NCBI GenBank assembly: GCA_026018925.1
Contig: JAKSZU010000002.1
Coordinates: 54,020,337-54,084,336 of the forward strand
Reading direction: 5' to 3'
Length of the DNA: 64,000 nt
Origin: Tupaia tana
Taxonomy: Eukaryota; Chordata; Mammalia; Scandentia; Tupaiidae
This document shows positions 55,937 to 64,000 of the stretch, piece by piece. Position 1 is the stretch's first letter; each line of letters begins with the position of its first letter. The translations under genes were made by a program, and so were the position numbers. Below the pieces are notes generated by a model that searched no databases, was not told the DNA's origin, and saw only the letters and a program-made list of their open reading frames with translations.

Positions 55937-56152
55937 AAGGCTGAAAACTCCAAGTGCCCACCAGCAGCGGTAATGCAGTCTTCACCACGTCTCCCTGTCT
56001 GCTCCCAGCGGTGTGCACTGTTTCTATGATCCTGGTTGGCTGAGGCTGGAGGAAGAATCGTGGCCTTGAGACCGTGTTGGGGGCTGCCGGTGCTTCTCGG
56101 CCTCTCTCTCTCTCTCTCTCTCATGGAGGATGTAAATTTAAAAGAAGAAGAA
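55937..56152 (+). mobile_element. Variant SINE candidate, third type
   Basis: Its 3' half (GTTGGGGGCTGCCGGTGC, CTCTC run, CTCATGGAGGATGTAAATT, A-rich end) matches the copy at 58449-58662, but the head is poorly preserved. Confidence 0.5.
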
Positions 56153-56334
56153 AGGCAAGATGCCAGACATGCGAATAAACACGGTTTAGTCAAGCACCTG
56201 CTCTGTGCCAGTCGCTTGTAGGTACACAGGTATGACGGTAAGCGCAGGCTCTGCTATCACGTGACCCCGTTTAGTGGGGAAAATCCTCATAAGAACATGA
56301 GAATTTCAACTTAATCATTTTTAAGAATGATTCA

Positions 56335-56501
56335 TTTTATTATTATTTTTTAAATTTGCTATAGAGCACATGCACTCACCAGAGAGAGGCAAAGAGAGAA
56401 AGAGAGAGGGAAAGTGAGAAAGCAAGCCTCCAGATCAGGACTCCAACCACAGCTGGCCACGTGGAGTCCAGTGCCCTAATCACCATGCCACCTGCTGGCC
56501 C
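56335..56501 (-). mobile_element. tRNA-derived SINE, shortened
   Basis: Antisense: TTATTATTATTTTTTAAATT, TGCTATAGAGCACATGCAC, GA-rich region, then AGCAAGCCTCCAGATCAGG joining straight to box B and head end CCACCTGCTGGCCC. It combines a long-form tail with a short-form middle. Confidence 0.88.
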
Positions 56502-56647
56502 AGCAAATAATTTTTTAGTATAATGTGTCCTGTGTAGGTTAAATCATCGAACTGTGTGGCCTATCATATCATCATCATCATCTTCATTAGCTAAATCTGG
56601 CAACCCTTCATTTACATAGACGATTGCAGTAGTTTGTTTTGTTTTCT

Positions 56648-56894
56648 AAGTGGTTTTTGCCTTAGGATATGTGCACTCACCAGGAAAGAGAGAGAGACAG
56701 AGACAGGGAGAGGGAGAAGGAAAGAGAGAACTCACCCCCCAGGGGGATGGCCGTGCTGCAATCCCTTTTCCTCCATTCTCTTCCTGGGATCTTGGACACC
56801 TATGTGAGTTTCAAACCACCGTGTCTGGGACTCAAACCATGGTCAACCATGTGGGAGTCCAGAGATGTAACCGCTATGCCTTCTGCTGGCCCCT
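56648..56894 (-). mobile_element. tRNA-derived SINE, long form
   Basis: Antisense: AAGTGGTTTTTGCCTTAGG, GA region, CTCCATTCTCTTCCTGGG, head end CTTCTGCTGGCCCC. Confidence 0.9.
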
Positions 56895-57029
56895 GCAGTA
56901 CAGGTTTTACAAAGGCCAGTGGTTGTGCACAGATTGCTTAAGGAGCCTTGCTCTGGGTGCTGGGTGGGAAGGCTTCTTAGGAGTCACCTATGTGGATGGT
57001 GGTGGGGTTCTCCCGGGAGAAAGATGTAA

Positions 57030-57310
57030 ATAAAGGCTGGGGGGGGGGAGGGCTGTGGGGGAGGGCAGGCTGTGAGAGCACAGGGAGAGGAGGGCAGAGA
57101 GCAAAGGTGAGGTTGCTTCCGAGGAGCTGGCGTTTATTCCGTGTGCAAGAGGGAGTGAAAAATAGGTTTTGAGTGGGAGAATGACATGATCAAATTTGTG
57201 TTTAAGGAAGACAATTCGGAGAGCAGTGCTGAGGGTGGACTGGAGGCAGTAGGAGGCCCGAAGGCAGCGGTCAGCGAGGAGACTGAGGTCAGCGAGCTCA
57301 TGGAGGCAGC
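57030..57310 (-). mobile_element. L2 remnant
   Basis: GAGTGGGAGAATGACATGATC followed by GTGGACTGGAGGCAGTAGG is an antisense L2 pattern; a G-run precedes it. Confidence 0.55.
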
Positions 57311-58448
57311 AGAGCCGCAGGCCTGTCCCTCTCCCTCAGTGAGCTGTGAGTCACATGTTGGAAATCAGGAAGGACACGTCACATTATGCACGCTTTCCCC
57401 TTCTCCTAAATACTAGCGGTACTCACATTTGGAAATCCTGAAAATGCTTGGTCCTCCTTTTCTCTCCCTTCCCACTTCTCATGTTGGGGTCCTCGGTGCT
57501 GGCACCAGACTAACTAAGCCTCTTTCCCACAGAGCTCCCCCTGCAAACCAGACTAACAAGGCCACGCGACTCAGTGAATTATACCCCTCTGAGGTACTTG
57601 GCCTTGTTCTTCTTGGGCCACAGCCTGACTTTTTTTTATGCCCTTGGCATGAGGGTACCTGCTTATTTCAAGAAGACTCTGATCTGAGGCCCACACAGAT
57701 GGCAGGGCAGGGCGTTTGGGGCTGTCAAGAGGTGCTCATTCTTGGACAGGGTTCACCAAAAGCTAGGTGGGAGGCCAAGCAGAGCCTGGTGGCTCTTTGC
57801 CGCTCCCTGCATGGTGCAGGGAGCCTTAGCTAATCCAGTGCTGCCCCTCGGAGAACGCACAGGTGCTGGTTAACGAGGCTTCTGTACAGGCTAGTGGAGG
57901 AACGAGAGAGAACAAACCTCCTCTCTTGTGGTATCCCTAGAATCACGTTGGGATCTTGAGGCTACAGCTTTGGGGGACAAAGGAGGAGCTGTATTTAACA
58001 GAAAGAGGCATGGGGAAAAGGTAGGTGCAGTCATTAGCAGGAGTTGGCACACGGGCACAAAGCCGTGCTGTGGGTAAATGTATGCAGAAGTACCGACACG
58101 CTCAGCCTCAGTAGTTGTAAGGTGGTGTAAAAAGGTGCCCTCGTACATCATCCCATTTCTGCCAGAACCCACCACATGAACCTCCTTCGTGCAGTAGCTG
58201 CAGGAGCAGCCTGACGGGAGGAGTTGCTCAGTTAGTAGAGACCTAGTTGCAGGCCCTGCTGGGAGTGGGCAGAGCCAGGAGGAGATGGTGTGGATGCTCC
58301 AGTGTTGGTTTTAGTTCTGAGGCCTGTGGGTTTTCAGGAGGGAAGCACAGACTCCAGGAGAAAGGTGATTTTGAGAGATTTATGCTATTTTTAGCAAGAA
58401 TGACTATGGCTCCATACATTCATTTTCTTTCATTCAAATCAAACCTGG
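57311..58448. other. Unassigned intergenic DNA
   Basis: An open frame at 57429-57833 (134 codons, +) has no similarity I know. No repeat recognised. Confidence 0.4.
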
Positions 58449-58662
58449 GGGGCTGGGTGGCGGTGCCATAGTTAAAGACAATGCTCTCAGAGGCTGAACC
58501 ACATGAGTGAGTTCTCAGTTTTACCTGGAGGTCTCCCTAGGAGATGTACTCCTGATCTGCGGCTGGTTAAAGCCAGATTGCAGTGTCAAGACTCTGTTTG
58601 GGGGCTGCTGCCTCTCTGTTTCTCCTGCTCATGGAAGAAATAAATTATAAAAGAAAAATTAA
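58449..58662 (+). mobile_element. Variant tRNA-related SINE, third type
   Basis: GGGCTGGGTGGCGGTGCC head, then GTTTGGGGGCTGCTGCCTC, TCTGTTTCTCCTGCTCATGG and AAATAAATTATAAAAG tail. Shares the 3' half with 55937-56152. Confidence 0.6.
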
Positions 58663-59345
58663 GCCTGGCTCTGAACTCTCCTCCCCCACCTCCTTCTGGA
58701 GAGGGATTTATTGCAAGATATTGGTGCATCCCTTCCTAGGCCCAATAGCACCACCACCACCATCACCACCATCACACCATTGCCACCACCAGTGGAGGTC
58801 GAACGATGATCTAAGAGGCCTAGGAGGTGCCTAGAAGGCCACCAGGCCTCTAATCTCTGGTTTCTATGTTTTCTTAGAAATATCCAGGAGGTCCATGTCT
58901 GTATAGACACTTCATACTTTGCATTTTCAAAGTTCTTTGGGGAACTTTGCTAGTGCTGGGGTACCTGGTACCAGGTAGGTCTCCTGGAAATACTGTGGGA
59001 CAGCAAATCTCTTCCCTCTGGGCTCTAGCTGCCTTTCAGGCCACTGCACTAAGAGGGCCTGTGTGCTCAGCCCTCACTCAACACACAGGCTTCATTCCTA
59101 CCACCCCTACCCCCAACCCACCTCTTCAAAGAGATCAGAATCTCAAAGACAGGATAAAACATTCTAGCAGCTTCCATCTTCTGCTGGGAGGATGGATTGA
59201 TGGGAAATAAAAAGGGCTTCAATAACTTTCTAGAATCGGGAGGGGAGCAGGAGGCAGAAATTTATTGAAAAATCAATGCAAATTAATACGTCAGTAAGTC
59301 ACCCTGCTGCAGATTATTGTGTAATTTATGGGCCATGCAGACAGG
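58663..59345. other. Unassigned intergenic DNA
   Basis: A short CACCAC-type repeat lies at about 58748-58790. Nothing else recognised. Confidence 0.4.
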
Positions 59346-59349
59346 CTGT

Positions 59350-59545
59350 GCAGAGAGGTGATTAAATGCTTGGAATCTTGGTTCTACCTCTTACCATCTG
59401 CATGACCTTGCCCCAGCTTCCTCACAAGTTCAATAAAGATGATATGAAAGTCATCGTACCTACCTACCGCTGCTGCATGGATGCGATGATCCACAGCGCG
59501 GATGGTCCAACACTGAGATGCAGCACAGTGTACACGAGCTGTTAT
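59350..59545 (+). mobile_element. MIR SINE remnant
   Basis: CTTGGTTCTACCTCTTACC, CTGCATGACCTTGCCCCAGC, TTCCTCACAAGTTCAATAAA fit the sense MIR core. Confidence 0.7.
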
Positions 59546-59851
59546 TATGGTTATAGCCCTAGTTTCACCCATGCAAATTCCAACCCTCCCTTGTAGTGCA
59601 CTTTCCACATGTCATTAAGCCAGCCATGTACCATCTCTTTTCTCATGGCTAACAGTATCTCGCTCTCCACCAGCAGTAAGCTAGGAAGAGAAGGAGAGGG
59701 ATGAGGAAAGGAAGACCTGCCCTGTACTAAGCGTGCAGACCAAAGTGTGAATGATGGCCATTGCCTGCCCGCATGGCGGGTACCTCCAGGAGGAGGGAAC
59801 AGTCTAGCAGTGATGAAGTTCCGAACACAAGGGCTTTAAGAACCTTACGGG

Positions 59852-60026
59852 AGGGGCCGGCAGGTGGTGTGGTGGTTATGGGTGCCGGACTCCCATATGA
59901 CCAACTGTGGTTCGAATCCCAGACCTGGCGACTTGCTTCTCACTTTCCTTCTCTCTCTCTCTCACTCTGTCCCTCTCTGGTCAAATTAAAATAAGTAAAA
60001 TAAAGTTAAAATAATTCTTTACAAGA
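59852..60026 (+). mobile_element. tRNA-derived SINE, short form, with target duplication
   Basis: GGGGCCGGCAGGTGGTGTGGTGG head, box B GTTCGAATCCCAG, CT-rich tract, GGTCAAATTAAAATAAG tail. Flanks AAGAACCTTACGGG (59838-59851) and AAGAATCTTATGGG (60027-60040) differ at two bases. Confidence 0.94.
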
Positions 60027-60384
60027 AAGAATCTTATGGGGAAGACAGTGGGATGTACTCTGCAGACGGAGCTCATTACCACGAAAGGTGTGCATCTTCC
60101 TGGAGAAAGAACATTGGACCAGGAGTCTCCTCCCAAGCCTCAACTTAGTGTCATCTCTCAGCGTTGGAGGTATCACTCCATCAGAGATGGCCCTTCTGCC
60201 CCCAACTTAAACGAACTCCTACATGCCATCCTTTTCTGTAGTTCCTTGCTGTTTATTACGAACCTTCATTCAGTTTTAATGGCGGGCATTTTGTGTGCTT
60301 ATTTGTTCAGCATCTTTTCTCCCAGGAGATGATAGAGCTCCAGAGGGCAAGGATTAAGTGCATTTTATTCACCAAGTACAATCA

Positions 60385-60530
60385 CTTAGCTTTCACTTTT
60401 TAATCTGTTAAACGGGGATGGTAATACTACTTTTGCCTACCTCACTGAGCTGTGAAATTAAAAAAGATAACACACAGGAAACGTCCTTGTAAATCATAAA
60501 ACATGGGTGCAGAGATTAGTTATGCCTCCC
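60385..60530 (+). mobile_element. MIR SINE remnant
   Basis: TTTTTAATCTGTTAAACGGG, TACCTCACTGAGCTGTG and GTAAATCATAAAACATGG resemble the sense MIR 3' half. Confidence 0.62.
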
Positions 60531-62339
60531 GCCATGTCTAGTCGAATGACTATCGCGAGCTAAATGCTTGGGGAAAGAGGCCCTGGGCAGATGAGCAATG
60601 TGTTAAGTGAGACGATAGAGTGCTCAGAATAGGACACCGCTTGTGACAGCAGCCCCAGCCTTTACAAATGCCACACGCCGTTAGCCCACCGTCAGTAGGC
60701 TCGAAATAGCTGGACAGGGACAGTCCTGACTGCAGCAGTCAGTGAGGAAGCTGATGTGTGCACCCGGGGAGGCTTCGCGAGGCAGTTCCCAAACAAGATG
60801 TTCCTTTCCTGCCCAGAGGCACCAGTGGCCCATAGGAGGCCTGCCCCTGCTCCACTGCAGTGAGGCTGCAGAGGGAGGGAAGACAGTTCTGGAATAGTGA
60901 CTGTGCTGCCAGCATTTCACGGCGAGAACGCAGAAGAGCGTGGAGCCCCTTAAGTTCGCATTGCACAGATGAGTGTGGGTCACACTGGGCCCAGGAGCGA
61001 CGTGGGTGACGGACACTGATGAATTTCTGCTGGCCGGCGTGGGGCATGAGTCCCCGAGGTCGCAATCCAAAGGACAAATGGCACTCAACCTGGAGGATAA
61101 AAAGAAAAGAGATCAGAATGGACCACGAACAGACATTTTTCTTTATTAAGCAATTTTCAAGTTTTGACCTATTTCTAAGCGAGGCAAGTTAAGGCACTGA
61201 CACCAGGACACGAGGTATTCTTGTACCATGTGCATGCAGTCCGGTTTCACTGGGGCACGGAGTAAGCCAGGTACAGTGGACCTGCGTGTTTCATGACCTC
61301 CCTGCCCTGCCAAGGACATTGGATCCCCCGTGCTTAGGGGAGAGTCATTTTCCTTAGACTCTCAGCTTGGGTGTGTGTGGTGCATTTCTGACTGTGCTCT
61401 ACACAGCTGTGAGTGAGTGCCTTGAACAGACACAAGGGTAAGCAGTGAGTCTAGCACAATAAGGCACTAGGAAGGTCAGAGGGAACAGAAACAGATCCTG
61501 GGATGAGTGGGGGGGAAGGTGGACTGGACACTGGAGCCACAGGAAGACAAAGCTCCACTGCAGATACACGTTACATAAATGAACAAAGACCAAGGTTGAG
61601 AAAGCGATAGGCAGAAGTCACACATGCCTGCACAGGAGGAGACAGGCTGGGGGCCACACAGCCGGGAAGTGAGAATGAGGAGGAGTTGGCGTACAAACCT
61701 GACATGTTTTTTTAAGCTTAGCTCAGTAAGTAACAATCCCTTACCAGTATAATTGCTTGGTCTTGGGCTCTGAGAGACTGGAGTTAATGTTTCTGTCCTC
61801 TGTGGTGGGACCAGGGACACAGAAAAGGGCTACTCTCAAGCCAGTTACTGTGGGAGTCCACCTATGTCCCATCTGTATTTTTTCCAAGCACGACCTGCCT
61901 GGCATGAGAAATGTGCTGGAACTAAGGTAAGTACAGGGGGTGTGGGGAGCACCAGAGCTGGTGGAGTCGGGAGGATCCTTTGGAAGTTTCCTGTGGATGT
62001 GGAGGGAGAATCCCAGGGCCAGGCCACAGAGGGGAGCTAGGGAGAAAGCATCCCGTATGTGAAGGCTAAGAGGGGAAAAGGAAGCAGCCCAAGAGGACTG
62101 CGGCAGGGAAAACAGACAGGAGAGGCTGAGAGCAAGCGAGGAGCATCTAAAGCCACCATCTTGCCAGAGGGCAAGCTCTGATCTGTGGCAGGTAGCGCAG
62201 TGACTCAGAGAAAGGTCTCCTTGCTCTACACCGAGTCCCAGGAGGAAGGACTGCCCTCTTCTGACACACAGCACAGTGACTGGGAAGGCGAGCGCTCAAA
62301 GTGGCACAGAAAAGTAAACAGGGTATTCAAAGGGATCCT
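60531..62339. other. Upstream flank of CCN6 exon 1, no recognised repeats
   Basis: GC-richer than the left of the window. Minus-strand open frames at 60681-61088 and 61741-62274 (135 and 177 codons) have no similarity I recognise and no exon signals, so they are not called. Candidate region for distal promoter or enhancer elements by position only. Confidence 0.35.
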
Positions 62340-62509
62340 TAAAACGAAAGTACAGTCTGCAAGTTAGGAGCGTGGGAGGTGGAGGCGTGTGTTCCCCGGC
62401 CGAGGAGCCGTGGGGTTTGCAGAGGAGACAGGGGAGCTTTGTGTACCCTGAGCCATGAGCCAGCTCCACTGTCTCTGTCTCTCGGGGCTGCTCCCTGGGC
62501 CCTAGCGCC
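62340..62509 (+). promoter_or_regulatory. CCN6: Probable 5'UTR / proximal promoter of CCN6
   Basis: This is the GC-richer stretch just before the CCN6-like start codon. I see no TATA box and no clear CpG island. The transcription start cannot be placed from sequence alone. The call rests only on position. Confidence 0.35.
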
Positions 62510-62557
62510 ATGCAGGGGCTCCTCTTCCTCGCCCTTCTCCTCGCTGCGCTGACACAG
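62510..62557 (+). CDS. CCN6: CCN6 (WISP3)-like exon 1, signal peptide exon
   Basis: Sixteen codons read MQGLLFLALLLAALTQ, a short hydrophobic secretory signal peptide. They end at CAG and are followed directly by GTAAGT, a near-ideal splice donor. As I remember it, human CCN6 also has a 16-codon first coding exon that starts MQGLLF and ends in Q, with the coding sequence resuming at c.49; I count about 12 of 16 residues identical. CCN6 is a secreted cysteine-rich CCN matricellular protein (IGFBP, VWC, TSP1 and CT modules) linked to cartilage homeostasis. None of those modules is in this window, so exons 2 onward must lie past 64000. The ATG has G at -3 (GCGCCATGC). In frame upstream the DNA reads L-G-P-S-A, resembling the longer N-terminal CCN6 isoform I recall. 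The alternative is an unrelated secreted protein sharing a generic signal peptide. The matching exon length, phase and first six residues favour CCN6. Confidence 0.75.
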
Positions 62558-62757
62558 GTAAGTGCTTTCTTCTTGCTCTTGTCCTTCGGGGACTATCGCC
62601 ATTCTCAGTTCTTCAGCCAAAGGTGAAAAAGAACATGGGGGAAGAAGAGGGTTAAGTTACTTGTGGAAAGGCTTCATGGAAATTTTCCTCTCCAAATAAA
62701 GTTCTGTTGTAGCTCACTAGCTTCACGAGTGAGATGTAAAACATTCCTCTCCTCCAG

Positions 62758-62997
62758 GTGATGGCACTGACGTCTACTCAGATATGTTCGAACAGTCCCA
62801 AGGCTTACTACACATTTTGTTGTTGTAGTCCAGCACACACCACCTATTTGGGAAGCCGCAGTGCCGTGCTGCTGGGCACGGTGGAAGAAACCGTCTCTTC
62901 ATGTGGGTTCCAGGCTGGGGCTCAACTTTCCAAAGCTGTTTGCAAAATGTGCAGAGTCCCTGGAAAAACACATTTTAACAAGTTTTTTTTTCAGTGA
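62758..62997 (+). other. Candidate cryptic or alternative exon, cysteine-rich reading frame
   Basis: A pyrimidine-rich acceptor (CCTCTCCTCCAG) ends at 62757 and is followed by 79 open codons to a TGA at 62995. The frame is in phase with the CCN6-like exon 1, so splicing would give a 95-residue protein: a signal peptide followed by a cysteine-rich tail with a CCC cluster near residue 20 and a late C-x2-C pair. I recognise no family. It could be a chance open frame, so it is not called as coding. Confidence 0.25.
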
Positions 62998-63779
62998 AGC
63001 TTGTCCCTGGTTGAAAGGAGTGCTTTTGAAAAATGTTTGCATTTTTTAAACATTCTATGACTTAGTCTTTTCTCAATCCATGTGTTTCTCACTTCATAAA
63101 AGGAAATCAGTCCATGAAGGCTTTGAAATATTTCAAGCAACAGGCCAAAGGGAAGTTTAATTTAATATGAGCGTTGCGTGAGGTTTTAAAAATAAGATTA
63201 AAATGGGGTGACTTGATTATTGATTTATTTATGTGGTGGAGATTAATGCCGGCACAGGAGTTTTTTTTGTTTTTGTTTTGTTTTTGCATTTTCTGGTGAT
63301 TTAGAATATAGGGATGTGTCTCAGTTAATAGTTGATTGGGACCTTAAGTAGTAGATATAGCTTAGAAAACAAAGTATTGCAAATTGTTTTATTATACAGA
63401 AAGAGAATGGAGTTTTCAAAAGGATCATGACAAGAAAGGAAGGCTGTCTGTGGTCTAGGTCATGCCCACTGTTAGGTAGAGGATCGTGCTGCCCAGGAGA
63501 AGTGAGATCGACCTTCCATCTGCTACTCCACCTTTCTTGAGCAAAGCCTGCCACTACTATGGGTTGAGAGCTGTTCTTTTTTCTTATCCAGCAAGTGTTC
63601 CAACACAGAGAGAGGATAAATAAATCAAAAGAAAAACCAAAATAAATAAAGATAGAACAAAATAAATTATACATACAAATAAAATACAAACCCAAAACAT
63701 ACACACACAAAAGTTAAACATAGGGCCACAAAGAGGGTATTATTTTACATTTAACTTTGGCTTTATGACTTTTTGAAGG

Positions 63780-63960
63780 GTTTGATAACATCTACCCTTT
63801 GTCGAACATCTGCTGTGTATAAGGCACATTAGTCACCATCTAAGTCTTCAAAATGACCTTGCAAGATGGGTATTACTGGTTCTATTTTATGGAGGAGGGC
63901 TGAAGCTCAAAGATCAAATGGTAGGAAGTTATCTAAGATCAGAGGAGCTATGCAAAACGT
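63780..63960 (-). mobile_element. MIR SINE remnant
   Basis: AACATCTGCTGTGTATAAGG, AAAATGACCTTGCAAGATGG and GGAGGGCTGAAGCTCAAAG are in antisense MIR order. Confidence 0.68.
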
Positions 63961-64000
63961 CAGCTCTGTTGTCACAACACTCATTCTTTCTATTGTACCA

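Larger units (their letters stand above)
62558..64000 (+). other. CCN6: Proximal part of CCN6 intron 1
   Basis: The intron begins with GTAAGT after exon 1. None of the CCN cysteine modules (IGFBP-like GCGCC-type signature) can be read in any frame up to the window end. It contains a possible cryptic exon at 62758-62997 and a MIR-like remnant near 63780-63960. The stretch 63000-63780 shows nothing I recognise. Confidence 0.55.

Noticed and set aside
61741-62274. 177-codon minus-strand open frame just upstream of CCN6 exon 1
   Set aside because: No similarity to any protein I know, no exon signals; likely chance in GC-richer DNA. TUBE1, which I recall on the opposite strand near CCN6, should lie on the other side.
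1-62339. FYN or other known-gene exons in the intergenic part
   Set aside because: I searched by eye for kinase, SH2, SH3 or other recognisable exon translations and found none. Non-coding 5' exons or lncRNAs cannot be excluded from sequence alone.

Overview
The window is about 64 kb of eutherian mammal nuclear DNA. It is almost entirely intergenic and packed with transposable elements of many ages. The only protein-coding exon I can support is at the right edge. At 62510-62557 a 16-codon signal-peptide exon (MQGLLFLALLLAALTQ) ends in CAG followed by GTAAGT. It looks like exon 1 of CCN6 (WISP3), a secreted CCN-family matricellular protein; the rest of that gene would lie past position 64000. 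From memory, in human CCN6 lies on 6q21 with FYN on its 5' side, so the preceding 62 kb would correspond to the FYN-CCN6 intergenic interval. That is inference and was not checked.

Organism: ancient eutherian repeats are all present (MIR, L2, MER5-type hAT, MLT1/MST-type MaLR LTRs, ERVL, L1). The young layer is a tRNA-related SINE in roughly 40 copies. Its head carries a GGNACCAGCAGNTGGCG box-A region and a GGTTCGAGTCC box B. No Alu, B1/B2, rabbit C-repeat or typical carnivore or ruminant SINE was recognised. A lineage with its own tRNA-derived SINE is implied. Colugo (Dermoptera, CYN SINEs) is my leading guess but is unproven.

Layout. 0-9 kb: unassigned DNA, scattered SINEs, an old L2 (3.6-4.5 kb) and a decayed Hsmar1-like mariner (6.0-7.15 kb). 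9-16.5 kb: a SINE, a broken ERVL pol relic (minus strand), MIRs and a small palindromic MITE. 16.85-19.3 kb: a 5'-truncated L1 (minus). 20-22.9 kb: L2 remnants and a SINE cluster. 22.9-25.9 kb: a stretch with no recognised repeat. 26-28.5 kb: MIRs, a SINE and an MST/MLT1-type LTR. 29.2-34.3 kb: the densest part, with SINEs inside an old L1 (minus), then an L2 (plus) interrupted by an MLT1 LTR that is itself interrupted by a SINE. 35-36 kb: an MLT1 LTR inside a MIR with a perfect 5-bp target duplication. 36-45 kb: mostly unassigned DNA with a Tigger-like MITE, L2/MIR/MER5 pieces and SINEs. 45.6-54.8 kb: SINE-in-SINE, SINE-in-MER5, SINE-in-MITE, two Hsmar2-like MITEs and a long GAAA-type purine tract. 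55-60 kb: GC-richer DNA with SINE variants and CTCF-like motifs. 60-64 kb: the CCN6 upstream flank, exon 1 and part of intron 1.

No operon-like or novel multigene system is present. The most interesting signals concern transposon biology. The SINE head closely matches the CTCF core consensus. Long and short SINE forms share a head but have unrelated tails. A roughly 70-85-bp palindromic TA-flanked MITE family occurs three times. An Hsmar1-clade mariner sits in an apparently Alu-free genome.

Repeat family names rest on my memory of consensus sequences, and the edges of old repeats are approximate. Target-site duplications, where quoted, were read directly from the sequence.
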